From NCBI RefSeq assembly GCF_900104175.1, contig NZ_FNIX01000006.1:1-64000 (forward strand): 64,000 bases of DNA, given 5' to 3'. A program made the position numbers and the translations under genes. The notes beneath the pieces are model-generated. The model had not been told where the DNA came from, ran no database searches, and was given only the letters and a program-made list of their open reading frames with translations. Positions 16,895 to 25,181 of this stretch are shown one piece after another (within the stretch, counting starts at the first letter, position 1; every line of letters begins with the position of its first letter). The DNA comes from Lentzea jiangxiensis. Lineage in GTDB: Bacteria > Actinomycetota > Actinomycetes > Mycobacteriales > Pseudonocardiaceae.

Positions 16895-18211
16895 TCAGGC
16901 GGCCTTCCCGGTCACCTCGCGGCGGGTGGCCCTGCGCGTCCTGATGCGCAGCAGGTCCCACCGCCCAGCGGCGACGTACAGCGCGAACGCGAGCACGAAG
17001 GAGTTCAGACCGGACAGCCCGAACGGCATCACCTCGCCGGCAGTGGCCGCGACGAGCCAGATGCCCACCGTCGCGGGCACCCACGAGGGCGCCGACCTCG
17101 GCACGAGCGGGCGGGTGGAGACGAGCTCGTTCCGCCAGCACCGCACGACGTGGTACTCGGCGACCATGATCCCGGCGACCGGCGGGAACACCACGCCGAG
17201 CAGGACCAGGAAGTGGCTGAAGTGGGCCGCGACGCCCGCAGCCGCGAGGGAGCTGCCCGCGCACCCCGCCACGACCGTCACCTGCGCCCGGCTGACCCGC
17301 ACCGAGAGGACGGCGTCGAAGAAGTTCACGAGCCCGAGCGAGGCCGAGAGGAGGTTCCAGTCGTTGATCTTCAGCGCGACCGTGACGACGATCAGCGCCC
17401 CGGCCCAGCCGCCGGTCGAGCCGATGACGCCCATGACGTCCGTGGTGCCCAGCGCGTGCGCGATGACCACACCCACCAGGCCGATGACCCACTCGCCGGC
17501 CGTGACCCCCAGGACCGCCTGCTTCACGACGTCGCTCCCGTCGCGGTGGAAGCGCGTCACGTCCGGCGAGACGACCGCGCCCACGGCGAAGCTGCCGATG
17601 ACCAGCGTGATCGCCGTCAGCATCTCGATGGACGGACCGGGAGCGGGACCGCCCAGGACGTTGACATCGTTGACGTTGGCGAGCACCACCCACGCGAGCA
17701 ACCCCAGGAACGCGGGCACGGCCACATACGACGGCCACGCCGTCCACCGCGCACCACAGGCCGCGATGACCGTGACGACGGCCCCGAACACCAGCGCCCA
17801 CACCGGTGCCGGCACCACCCCGGCGACGTTCGCGAGCACCGCCCCGGCCAGGCCCGTCTGCACCCCGAACCACCCGGTGCACGACAGCGCGACCACCATC
17901 CCCAGCACCGCCGATCCGGCGTGACCGAACCCGGTCCACCGGCTGAGCAGGGCGGTCGGCAGCCCTTCCCGCCACCCGATGGTCCCGACGGCGACCGCCA
18001 CGACGCCGACCAGCACCGCCCCGACCGTGAGCGCGACGAACGCACCCCAGAACGACATGCCGAACCCGAGCGTCGCGCCGAGCAGCACCTGGCTGAGCGC
18101 GGTCGTCTGCCCGAACCGCTGAACCGCGACCGACCACCACCGCTGCCGGGCACCACAGGGGACACGGCTGAGGGCCTGATCATCACGCCCGGCGCGAGAG
18201 GCCTCGACCAT
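16895..18211 (-). CDS. NCS1-family permease (cytosine/purine permease-like)
   Basis: 438-residue membrane transporter with about 12 helices. The N-terminus has DDQALSRVPCGARQRWWSVAV, a common start of CodB-like proteins. Helix 1-3 features (LGATLGFGMSFWGAFVALTVG), SPDVTRFHRDGSDV and the helix 8-10 region NDWNLLSASLGLVNFF support NCS1. The substrate is a nucleobase or related compound by family only; no catabolic gene is adjacent. ATG 18211 is preferred over an ATG at 18265, whose first residues look unlike the family. The start remains uncertain. Confidence 0.82.
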   Translation of the reverse strand: MVEASRAGRDDQALSRVPCGARQRWWSVAVQRFGQTTALSQVLLGATLGFGMSFWGAFVALTVGAVLVGVVAVAVGTIGWREGLPTALLSRWTGFGHAGSAVLGMVVALSCTGWFGVQTGLAGAVLANVAGVVPAPVWALVFGAVVTVIAACGARWTAWPSYVAVPAFLGLLAWVVLANVNDVNVLGGPAPGPSIEMLTAITLVIGSFAVGAVVSPDVTRFHRDGSDVVKQAVLGVTAGEWVIGLVGVVIAHALGTTDVMGVIGSTGGWAGALIVVTVALKINDWNLLSASLGLVNFFDAVLSVRVSRAQVTVVAGCAGSSLAAAGVAAHFSHFLVLLGVVFPPVAGIMVAEYHVVRCWRNELVSTRPLVPRSAPSWVPATVGIWLVAATAGEVMPFGLSGLNSFVLAFALYVAAGRWDLLRIRTRRATRREVTGKAA

Positions 18212-18298
18212 CCCTCGGATCACACCCGGACAGTAATGGCCACCCCACGATCGAGCTACGGACACGCGGCACGGATGGGTGAATCACCACCGCGCAAT

Positions 18299-18943
18299 TC
18301 ACACAGCGACACAATTCATCGCCAACGCGATCCGCCGGCGCGCCACCAGCCGCGTCTGGTGCACGTCCACGCCGAACCCGAGCGCGGGCCGCCGCTCGAA
18401 CCGGTCGTAACTGCGGCTGAGCAGCCAGTGAGCCGCCTCGGGAGTGATCAGCTCCAGCCGCACCTCGTCCCGCAACCGGCTGAGCGCCTCGTCGACCTGC
18501 CTCGTCAGGAACGCGTGCCGCGTGAGGCTCCCGTTGATCTCGTCGACCATGAACACCATCGCGTGCGGCACGTCCCCGTACGCGTAACTGCACAGCAGCG
18601 CCAGGTATCCCGCGTCGATCGACCGGTCGCCGATCCAGCACTCCCCGAACCGCAACCCGGCGAGGTCCCACCGCGGCGGCTCCTGGTGCGCCGCCGCCTC
18701 CTTCGCCCACGTCCCGGGCCGCCCGGGCAACAGGTGCCCCAGTGCCGTCAGCAGCGCCGCACTCCGCCGGCTCGGCACCTTCTCCAGGTGCCGGACGACG
18801 ACCTCCCACAACTCCTCGTTGCGGGCGAAAGGCCCCACCATCGCGCTGACCTGCAACTCGACGTCGAGCGGATCGGTCAGCTGCGGCAGCGGACGCCCGG
18901 CATCGACCACCGCCTGCTGCATGGGGGTCAGCCTCGTCCGCAC
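18299..18943 (-). CDS. Hypothetical protein, 214 residues
   Basis: No family recognised. It is a soluble, mainly helical protein with no signal peptide or membrane segment. It contains a Trp/Gly-rich middle (WDLAGLRFGECWIGDRSIDAGYL) and an Arg-rich C-terminal part. The start is GTG 18943 with a second possible start at ATG 18922; no clear ribosome site. It lies next to the type VII secretion-associated genes on the same strand as the 183-residue associated protein, 62 bp downstream of it, so a link to that cluster is possible. Codon use looks native. Confidence 0.65.
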   Translation of the reverse strand: MRTRLTPMQQAVVDAGRPLPQLTDPLDVELQVSAMVGPFARNEELWEVVVRHLEKVPSRRSAALLTALGHLLPGRPGTWAKEAAAHQEPPRWDLAGLRFGECWIGDRSIDAGYLALLCSYAYGDVPHAMVFMVDEINGSLTRHAFLTRQVDEALSRLRDEVRLELITPEAAHWLLSRSYDRFERRPALGFGVDVHQTRLVARRRIALAMNCVAV

Positions 18944-19005
18944 GGGCGGAGATTAGACCGAACGGCGCAACGCGAAGGCCCGGTTCACCCACGCCATCAC
19001 GCGGA

Positions 19006-19557
19006 TCACCCCATCGAGACCGCTTCCCGCACCCCGTCGGCCAGCACCTCGCCCGGAAGCTCGAACTGGACCCCGCCCTGAGCGGTCACCAGCACCGTGA
19101 CCGGCCGCTCCAGCGCGTTCACGACCACCGCCAGCTCGACCCCCAGGAACCGGTGCCAGTACGGCGGCCAGTCGCGCGGACACGCTCGTCGCGACGCGAA
19201 GACGTCGACCACGTCCCCTCGCACCACCAGGTGCTCGCGCGGCCGGCGGGAAGGATCGGCGGGCAGCACGAGCTCGGCCGCCAGCACCGCGTCCACCAGT
19301 TCGCCCTTGTCCGCGTACCCGCGCCGCACGAGGTACATCACCGACTCCAGGTCGTTGTCGAAGACGACCTCCCGAGGCCGGTACCGCGGGTTCGGCACGT
19401 ACTGGTCGGTGATCTCGCCCCGCTCGTCCACGAGGTAGCGCCCGATCACCGCCTCGGCGGAGACCTCGTCGTACGCCGGGTCGATCACGTGCAGCCAGTT
19501 GCTGGGCGCGCGGCGGGCGCGTTCCCGCATCTCCCGGGTGATGAGCGGCTTGACCAT
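19006..19557 (-). CDS. Type VII secretion system-associated protein
   Basis: 183-residue protein. The N-terminus (TREMRERARRAPSNWLHVIDPAYD) and the phrase EITDQYVPNPRYRPR match the actinomycete family named type VII secretion system-associated protein (SseB-like organisation). No membrane segment is present. The function is not established; these proteins sit beside ESX cargo genes and may act as chaperones or regulators. It diverges from the YbaB-like gene at 19615, giving a 57-bp shared promoter region. No core ESX machinery (EccC, EccD, mycosin) is in the window. Confidence 0.72.
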   Translation of the reverse strand: MVKPLITREMRERARRAPSNWLHVIDPAYDEVSAEAVIGRYLVDERGEITDQYVPNPRYRPREVVFDNDLESVMYLVRRGYADKGELVDAVLAAELVLPADPSRRPREHLVVRGDVVDVFASRRACPRDWPPYWHRFLGVELAVVVNALERPVTVLVTAQGGVQFELPGEVLADGVREAVSMG

Positions 19558-19614
19558 GCACACATTGTGCTGAATCGGCCACGTGCAGTCAGCGCGAATG
19601 AGAACATCCGGATC

Positions 19615-20067
19615 ATGACCGATCCGCACCAGTTCCTCGCGAACTTCGAGGGACGCCTCCAGCAAGCCCAGGAACAGGCGAACGCGATCCAGACCGCGTT
19701 CCGCGAGTCCCGCACCGAGGCCCAGAGTCCCGACGGCGCCGTCCTCGTCACCGTGGGCTCCGGAGGCCGGATCGAGTCGCTCCAACTGACCCCGCGCGCC
19801 GACGACCTGGGCCACACCGCGCTCGGCCGCACGATCATGGACACCATCCGCCGCGCCCAGGTCGAAGCCGCCCGCAAGATCGAGGACACGATGCGCCCGA
19901 TCCTCGGCGACGGCGAGGGCATGGCGTTCCTGCGCGAGCAGATCGACCGGGGCATCGCCGTGATCGACCCGGCGGGCACCGTGGAGGAGCCGAAGCCGGC
20001 ACCGGGCCGTCCCGCACCGCCGCAGGGCGATGACGACGACTTCGGCGGGAGCTCGGTGCTGCGATGA
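19615..20067 (+). CDS. YbaB/EbfC-family DNA-binding-like protein of an ESX cargo cassette
   Basis: 150-residue protein. The first 105 residues have the YbaB fold: an N-terminal amphipathic helix (FLANFEGRLQQAQEQANAI), the strands VLVTVGSGGRIESLQLTP, and a C-terminal helix (TIMDTIRRAQVEAARKI). The tail is Pro/Asp-rich. Such YbaB-like proteins are common first genes of type VII secretion cargo operons in Pseudonocardiaceae. It starts the plus-strand cassette and overlaps the next gene by 4 bases (ATGA). A regulatory or chaperone role is inference. Confidence 0.78.
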   Translation: MTDPHQFLANFEGRLQQAQEQANAIQTAFRESRTEAQSPDGAVLVTVGSGGRIESLQLTPRADDLGHTALGRTIMDTIRRAQVEAARKIEDTMRPILGDGEGMAFLREQIDRGIAVIDPAGTVEEPKPAPGRPAPPQGDDDDFGGSSVLR

Positions 20068-20372
20068 CCGGCGGTTTCCAGGCCCAGGCGGAGGCCATCG
20101 CGGCCCACGGCAAGAACCTCGTCGGGCAGCTCTCCCCGTCTCTGCAGGAGGCCGCGTCCGCCTCGCAGGTGAGCCTCGGCCCCGCCGTGATGGGTGAACT
20201 CTGCCAGCGCTGGTCGTGGATCTTCAACGACGAGCTGGACAAGGCGAAGCAACTGCTCGCCGAGCTGCCCAAGGCGTTCGAGGCCACGGGCGACAGCCTC
20301 TGTTCGACCGCGGAGACCTACCAGCAGACCGAGGACGGCAACCGCGCCTCGTTCCGGGGGACGGACGGGTGA
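20064..20372 (+). CDS. ESX secretion-associated EspC/WXG100-like protein
   Basis: 102-residue all-helical protein of the size and shape of WXG100/EspC (DUF2580) proteins, which are small exported partners of type VII secretion. The turn between its two long helices holds RWSWIFNDE in place of a strict WxG. The C-terminal part TAETYQQTEDGNRASFRG matches the pattern Y-x(3)-D/E seen in ESX export signals (YQQTE). It overlaps both neighbours by 4 bases, so it is tightly coupled with the YbaB-like and DUF6346 genes. Confidence 0.75.
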   Translation: MTGGFQAQAEAIAAHGKNLVGQLSPSLQEAASASQVSLGPAVMGELCQRWSWIFNDELDKAKQLLAELPKAFEATGDSLCSTAETYQQTEDGNRASFRGTDG

Positions 20373-20854
20373 AGCGCATCGCGATCGCGGCCGTCCTCTG
20401 GATCGTCGCGCTCTACATCGCCCAGTCAGGCCCGCGGTTCTTCGGAGGTGAGGCGGGTTCTGGCGGAGAGACGAAGGGCTACGCCCAGGACATCTCGTGT
20501 TCGAGGAACTGGTGGGCCTTCGGAGTTCTCTGGTCCTGTGAAGCCACCATCGTCGCCGACGACGGCGAGCGCTACCACTACAGCAACGGCAACTCCTCAC
20601 TCACACCCGCTGACATAGGCAAACGCGTCCCGATGACCAACAACCGCGTGCGAACCACCCGGTCGTCAGCAGCGTCCGTGGAATGGGGGGTCACCGAAGA
20701 GCGCCCCACCAGCAAAGGCTTGGTGGTTCTCTGCCTCGTCGGCGCACCGGCAGTCGCGCTCTTCGTCACCTACCGCATGTTCCGCACCAGGAAGACCAGC
20801 GATGCGGAAGACCACGACCAGCAGCGGCCGAACCCGCAGGGGAGGAACCGATGA
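20369..20854 (+). CDS. DUF6346-like membrane protein, copy 1
   Basis: 161-residue protein with an N-terminal membrane helix (IAIAAVLWIVALYIAQSG), an outer domain with two Cys (ISCSRNWWAFGVLWSCEATI) and a second helix near residues 117-138 (LVVLCLVGAPAVALFVTYRM). The charged tail is cytoplasmic. It is closely similar to the gene at 22149, and the two bracket the 433-residue WXG-like protein. GTG 20369 overlaps the stop of the previous gene and its own stop overlaps the next ATG. Function unknown; a protective (immunity) or anchoring role toward the cargo is inference. Confidence 0.78.
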   Translation: MKRIAIAAVLWIVALYIAQSGPRFFGGEAGSGGETKGYAQDISCSRNWWAFGVLWSCEATIVADDGERYHYSNGNSSLTPADIGKRVPMTNNRVRTTRSSAASVEWGVTEERPTSKGLVVLCLVGAPAVALFVTYRMFRTRKTSDAEDHDQQRPNPQGRNR

Positions 20855-22152
20855 GCAATCCGTTGATCGCCAAAAAAGAAGACGACAACAAGCGCCTCGC
20901 CGGTGCCGGCATGTTCGACACCGCCGAGGACCTGGTCAAGCCCTTCGCCGAAGGCAAGGAGGTCGACGGGGTCGCCCTCGGCATCGACGGTGCCGCGCTG
21001 GCGTTGGACGTGGCCGGCTACCTCACGGACCCGCTGGGCACCCTGGCCTCGTCGGTCGTGGGCTGGATCATCGAGAACGTCGGCTTCATCCGGGAACCGT
21101 TCGACAAGCTCATGGGTGACCCGCCCGCCATCGAAGCCATCGGCACCACCTGGGAGAACATCTCCAAACGGCTGAGCGACGAGGCCAACGCATACGAGTC
21201 CCACGCCAAGACGCTCGACGACTGGACAGGCAACGCCGCTGACGCCTACCGCACCCGTTGCGCCAGCCTGGTCGCTCACCTCCGCGGGTCGTCGGCCGCG
21301 GCATCATCCGCCGCGAACAAGATCAAGGTCGCCGGAGCTGTGGTGGCCGCGACCAGGGCGCTGATCCGCGACCTGCTCGCCGACCTGGCAGGCACCCTGC
21401 TGGTGTGGGGCATCCCGGCCGCCGCCTCGGCGATCCCGACCGCCGGCGCCTCCATCGCGGCCTTCATCACCCGAGCCGTCATGAAAGCCGTCGAGATCGG
21501 CACGAAGATCGCCCGGTTCGTCGCCAAATTGTTCGGAGCGCTGGAGAAGCTCGGTTCCCTCGCGAAGACGGCAGGCGCGGCCATGCGGAAGCAGGCCGAC
21601 GACCTCGCCGCCCTGAGCAGGCAGATGCCGAACAGCCGCTACGGCAACCAGCGCGCCGCGGAGCTCGCCTCCGATTCGGCGACGAAGGTGTCCAGGGCCG
21701 ACACGCTCGACAACGTCGGTGACGGGCTCGGCAACGCGGGCAGGCGCGTCCAGGACGGTGTCGACAACGTGATGAACAAGGTCGACGACTTCGCCCAGCG
21801 CACCAGCCAGAAGGTCGACGACTGGGCGGCTCGTGTGAAGGAGAACGGCCCGGCGCGCAAACAGACCGTCAAGGACTTCTACGAGAGGATGAACCAGCCA
21901 CCGCTGAACACGCGCAAGGAGAACATGGGTGGTCCTCAGGCGCCTGTCGGCCGTGCGGCGGACAGAGTGGACGCCCCGTTGAGCAAGGGCCTGCTCGACG
22001 GCCAGAACTGGGTGCGCGCGGTCTCCAGCAGGGACATCAGTCACCTCGTGCCGAACTGGGGCGACCTCGTCCACCCGGTGAAGGAGCTGTCGAAGGAACT
22101 GAACAAGGCCGAAGGCGGTGGCCACAAGCCCGCGGAAGAAGGTCGGAAATGA
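20851..22152 (+). CDS. Large WXG/PPE-like type VII secretion cargo protein
   Basis: 433-residue protein. The WXG-type helical hairpin lies at about residues 85-165, with WTG in TLDDWTGNAADAYRTR near 125 and a Y-x3 follow-up. A long hydrophobic and amphipathic stretch (about 170-235; LLVWGIPAAASAIPTAGASI) could insert in membranes. The C-terminal 180 residues are hydrophilic, with repeated VDDFA/VDDWA heptad-like pieces and no recognised toxin domain. A strong GGGAGG site precedes ATG 20851. It sits between two DUF6346 paralogues, all with 4-base overlaps. Secreted effector is the likely role; its target is unknown. Confidence 0.76.
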   Translation: MSNPLIAKKEDDNKRLAGAGMFDTAEDLVKPFAEGKEVDGVALGIDGAALALDVAGYLTDPLGTLASSVVGWIIENVGFIREPFDKLMGDPPAIEAIGTTWENISKRLSDEANAYESHAKTLDDWTGNAADAYRTRCASLVAHLRGSSAAASSAANKIKVAGAVVAATRALIRDLLADLAGTLLVWGIPAAASAIPTAGASIAAFITRAVMKAVEIGTKIARFVAKLFGALEKLGSLAKTAGAAMRKQADDLAALSRQMPNSRYGNQRAAELASDSATKVSRADTLDNVGDGLGNAGRRVQDGVDNVMNKVDDFAQRTSQKVDDWAARVKENGPARKQTVKDFYERMNQPPLNTRKENMGGPQAPVGRAADRVDAPLSKGLLDGQNWVRAVSSRDISHLVPNWGDLVHPVKELSKELNKAEGGGHKPAEEGRK

Positions 22153-22592
22153 AGGCGAAACGAATCGCCGCCGCCGTTGTCCTGTGGATCATCGCCCTCT
22201 ACACCGCCCAGGCAGGCACGCTGTTCTTCGACGGCGAAGCAGGCTCGGGCGGCGAGCCCAAGGGGCACGCCGAGAACATCTCCTGTTCCCGGAACTGGTG
22301 GGCCTTCGGCGCCCTGTGGTCGTGCGAGGCCACCATCGTGGCCGATGACGGCAAGCGGATCCCCTACCGCAGCGACAACTCGGGCCTCACTCCCGCCGAC
22401 GTCGGCAGGAGCGTCCCCATGACCAACAACCGCGTCCGGTCCGGCAGATCGTCGCAGGCCACCGTCGAATGGGCCCTCGCCGAGCGCCGCGAGCCCAACA
22501 AGGTCGCGTACATGCTCTGCCTCATGGGCATTCCGGTCGTCGCCCTCGTCGTGACGTTCCGCATCTTCCGCGAGAAGAACCCGGCGACGTGA
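22149..22592 (+). CDS. DUF6346-like membrane protein, copy 2
   Basis: 147-residue paralogue of the protein at 20369, with the same layout: N-terminal helix (RIAAAVVLWIIALYTAQAG), outer domain with the shared CSRNWWAFG and LWSCEATIVADDG blocks, LTPADVG and VPMTNNRVR, then a second helix (MLCLMGIPVVALVVTF). It is shorter at the C-terminus and lacks the charged tail. It overlaps the end of the WXG-like gene by 4 bases (ATGA). Two divergent copies around one cargo gene suggest an old duplication kept by selection. Confidence 0.8.
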   Translation: MKAKRIAAAVVLWIIALYTAQAGTLFFDGEAGSGGEPKGHAENISCSRNWWAFGALWSCEATIVADDGKRIPYRSDNSGLTPADVGRSVPMTNNRVRSGRSSQATVEWALAERREPNKVAYMLCLMGIPVVALVVTFRIFREKNPAT

Positions 22593-22624
22593 CCAGGCGA
22601 TCCATCCGCCCTACCATCACGCCG

Positions 22625-23671
22625 GTGGATGATCAGCGATCGCGGCCTCACATCCTCCTCGCACCGTGCTACGGCAATTCCAAGACCCGACGCCGTTACC
22701 ACCAGACGATCGAGGCCGGTGTCGAGTTCGAGTCGAGGGAATACGCCGAACTGCTCGCGCCCGCCGACCTGACCGCGCTGCGGGCTCTTCACCCGTCCGG
22801 AGCGGCTCGCTTCTGGGGAGCGATCGCCACTCACGACAAGACGATGAACAAGCTTCGCACCGGTGACGTCGTGGTGTTCACCGGAGGCAACAGGGTGAAG
22901 GCCGCAGGCGAGATCGGACACTTGTTCCGCAACCCGCCGCTGGCGGACCTGATGTGGGACCAGTTCGATGATGAGCGAAGCTTCGTGAACATCTACAGCG
23001 TGCGCAACGTCCAGGTGATCGAACGGCCCCGACGGGAGGTCTGGCGCAATCTCGGGTTCGACGAGGGTGACAACGTCGCAGGGCAACGTCTCGTCACGGG
23101 TGAGCGAGTGGAGAGGATGCTGGCAGAGCTCCGCATCGTGCCGAGCCTTGCGCAGGCGCTGATCGGCGCACAGCTCGAAGCGGTCGACCGTGCGCTCGCC
23201 ACGGGATCGCACATCATTCCCGTGGAAACATTCCACACAGACTCCGTGTCGCTGCACATCACCGAACGGATCACTCGGCACGAACGGGTGGAAAGCCGCC
23301 TCGTTTGCCGCTATCAGCAATTCCGTTCGAACGTCGTGTTCACGAGCTTTCGCACGCACAACGGCAAACGCGCCGATCTGTACCGCGTCGAGGACGACGA
23401 GGTCGAGATCCTGGAGGCCAAGAGCTTGGCCATCCACGAGAAGGTGCGCGAGGCCGCAGGACAGCTGCTCGACTACGCAGCGGAAAGCCCTCACCCGGTG
23501 ACACGTTTGAGTGCACTGTTCCCGCTGCGGCCCGATCAGTACAGCGTCGACTTCCTCCACCGTCTCGGCATCGACTGCGTGTACCGATCGGGCGACGGTG
23601 CGTTCATCCGCGAGGAGGCTCCGGAGGAGCGCCGCAGGTACATGCTGGTGGTGTGGCGCGGCAAGGGTTGA
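22625..23671 (+). CDS. Putative restriction protein: PUA/EVE-like N-terminus plus PD-(D/E)XK nuclease
   Basis: About 348 residues. The first half (about 1-170) has FWGAIATHDKTMNKL, TGDVVVFTGGNRVKAAGEIG and SFVNIYSV, a beta-rich order like EVE/ASCH/PUA domains that read modified bases. The second half carries a nuclease-like core: RADLYRVEDDEVEILEAKS gives Asp-x(n)-Glu-x-Lys near residues 250-265, followed by a helix with QLLDYA. Together they suggest a modification-dependent (type IV) restriction enzyme; this is inference from motifs only. GTG 22625 is used; a GTG at 22589 overlapping the previous stop is an alternative. It lies 106 bp before jetA-like. Codons look less GC-biased than its neighbours. 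Confidence 0.65.
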   Translation: MDDQRSRPHILLAPCYGNSKTRRRYHQTIEAGVEFESREYAELLAPADLTALRALHPSGAARFWGAIATHDKTMNKLRTGDVVVFTGGNRVKAAGEIGHLFRNPPLADLMWDQFDDERSFVNIYSVRNVQVIERPRREVWRNLGFDEGDNVAGQRLVTGERVERMLAELRIVPSLAQALIGAQLEAVDRALATGSHIIPVETFHTDSVSLHITERITRHERVESRLVCRYQQFRSNVVFTSFRTHNGKRADLYRVEDDEVEILEAKSLAIHEKVREAAGQLLDYAAESPHPVTRLSALFPLRPDQYSVDFLHRLGIDCVYRSGDGAFIREEAPEERRRYMLVVWRGKG

Positions 23672-23777
23672 CCGGACGGAGGCGCGCCAGGGCCCTCGGT
23701 CCCCCTCGTGTCCCGGTAACACTGCACATATCGGACGCCCGCCCTGTCGCCCGAGAGCCCCGCGGCGACAAGCTACG

Positions 23778-25181
23778 GTGACACAGGTGACGACGTTTCC
23801 CCCGGTGCCCGCGGACCTGTTCCGCTTCACCACGACCGGCCACGCCGAGCTGCACACCGCAGTGGTCCGCGTGTTCGGGGTGGCGAACGAGCGCCTGGAA
23901 ACCGTCCTCACGGCCGATGACGTGCAGCAACGGCTCCGCAGCGTCGGCTGGTCCGAGCAGGTGGCGGACGACGAGCTCGCCGCCTCCCTGACCGCGCTGC
24001 GCGGCTGGGGCCTGCTCGACGCGAGCCGGCAGCAGTACGGGCTCACGAAGCTCGGCGAGGCCGCGTACGCGGGCCTGAAGCACGCGCTGGAGACCCTCAC
24101 GGGCAGCGGCTCGCTGCAGACCGCCGTCCTGGACGCGATCGCCAACCGGCTCGACGAGCTCGGCAAGCCGCTGGACGACCGCGGCACCTTCACGAAGCTG
24201 ATGGAGCTCGAAGGCCACCTCGACACGCTCAAGGTCAACACCACCCGCTTCAACGCTGACCTGCAGCGCCTGCTCCGCGACGAGGACGCCGACCTCGCCA
24301 CGTTCCAGGACCTCAAGCGCACGACGATCACCTACCTGCGCGACTTCATCGCCGACCTCGACGACCGCAAGCAGCGGATCCGCGACGCGATCAGCGCCAT
24401 CGACCCCGCCGAGCTGCACGAACGGGCGCGCAGCGGTGCCGGTCCCCACCTGGACCCCGAAGCGTGGCTGCGGCAGCGCGCGGCGAACTGGACGAGCCTC
24501 GAGACGTGGTTCGACAGCGCCGACGAGCTGCAGGACGTGTCGCGCAAGGCGATCGTGCAGCTGCTCAGGGTCCTGGACCGGATCAGCGAGCAGCGCAGGA
24601 AGCCCACGAACACCGCGGCCGACTTCCGGGCGCTCGCCAGGTGGTTCGGGCGCACGGGGACCGAGGCCGAGGCGCACGAGCTGTTCAACGCCGCGTTCGG
24701 GCTCTACTCCTCCCGCCACGCCCACCTCGCGCACGCCGACGGCGAGCTGATCCCCAGCGGCGAGGCGTGGGAGAACACGCCGCCGGTGCCGGTGTCGCCG
24801 CAGCTGCGCGCGACGGGCAAGCAGGAGCACATCGGCAGCACCGGCAAGGTCCGCAACGTCGACGAGGTGCGCCGCAACCGCCGCGTCCAGGCGGAGAAGG
24901 AGCGCGCCGAGCTCGAGCACGCGTGGTCGCAGATCAAGACCGACGGCGCCGTCCGGATCTCCACGCTCACGAACCTGGACCACGACACGTTCCACCGCCT
25001 GATCGACCTGGTCGGACGCGCGCTGGGCAGCGATCCGGACAGCACGGGCACGCGCACGGCCGGCACCAGCGACGGGCGCATGCAGATCAACCTCCGCAAC
25101 GCCCGCGGCTGGGCGACCATGACCACCCAGAAGGGCACGCTGAGCGGGCCCGACTACGTGATCGACGTGCAGAGCCGATGA
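23778..25181 (+). CDS. jetA: TIGR02677 family protein (Wadjet JetA-like, kleisin role)
   Basis: 467-residue soluble protein. It starts with a winged-helix-like part (HTAVVRVFGVANERLETVL) and continues with long charged helices (about 110-290). The C-terminal DUF-like block includes ISTLTNLDHDTFHRLIDLVG. It is recognised as TIGR02677, first gene of a defence set in which the SMC-like protein is TIGR02680. By comparison with Wadjet and condensin-like MksBEF it should be the kleisin-type subunit that bridges the ATPase heads. Start GTG 23778; another GTG lies 9 bases downstream. Its stop overlaps the next ATG by 4 bases. Confidence 0.85.
   Translation: MTQVTTFPPVPADLFRFTTTGHAELHTAVVRVFGVANERLETVLTADDVQQRLRSVGWSEQVADDELAASLTALRGWGLLDASRQQYGLTKLGEAAYAGLKHALETLTGSGSLQTAVLDAIANRLDELGKPLDDRGTFTKLMELEGHLDTLKVNTTRFNADLQRLLRDEDADLATFQDLKRTTITYLRDFIADLDDRKQRIRDAISAIDPAELHERARSGAGPHLDPEAWLRQRAANWTSLETWFDSADELQDVSRKAIVQLLRVLDRISEQRRKPTNTAADFRALARWFGRTGTEAEAHELFNAAFGLYSSRHAHLAHADGELIPSGEAWENTPPVPVSPQLRATGKQEHIGSTGKVRNVDEVRRNRRVQAEKERAELEHAWSQIKTDGAVRISTLTNLDHDTFHRLIDLVGRALGSDPDSTGTRTAGTSDGRMQINLRNARGWATMTTQKGTLSGPDYVIDVQSR

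Noticed and set aside
15980..19081. 1033-codon plus-strand open frame
   Set aside because: It is the antisense and out-of-frame shadow of the histidine kinase, NCS1 permease and hypothetical genes; Arg/Pro/His-rich with no domains.
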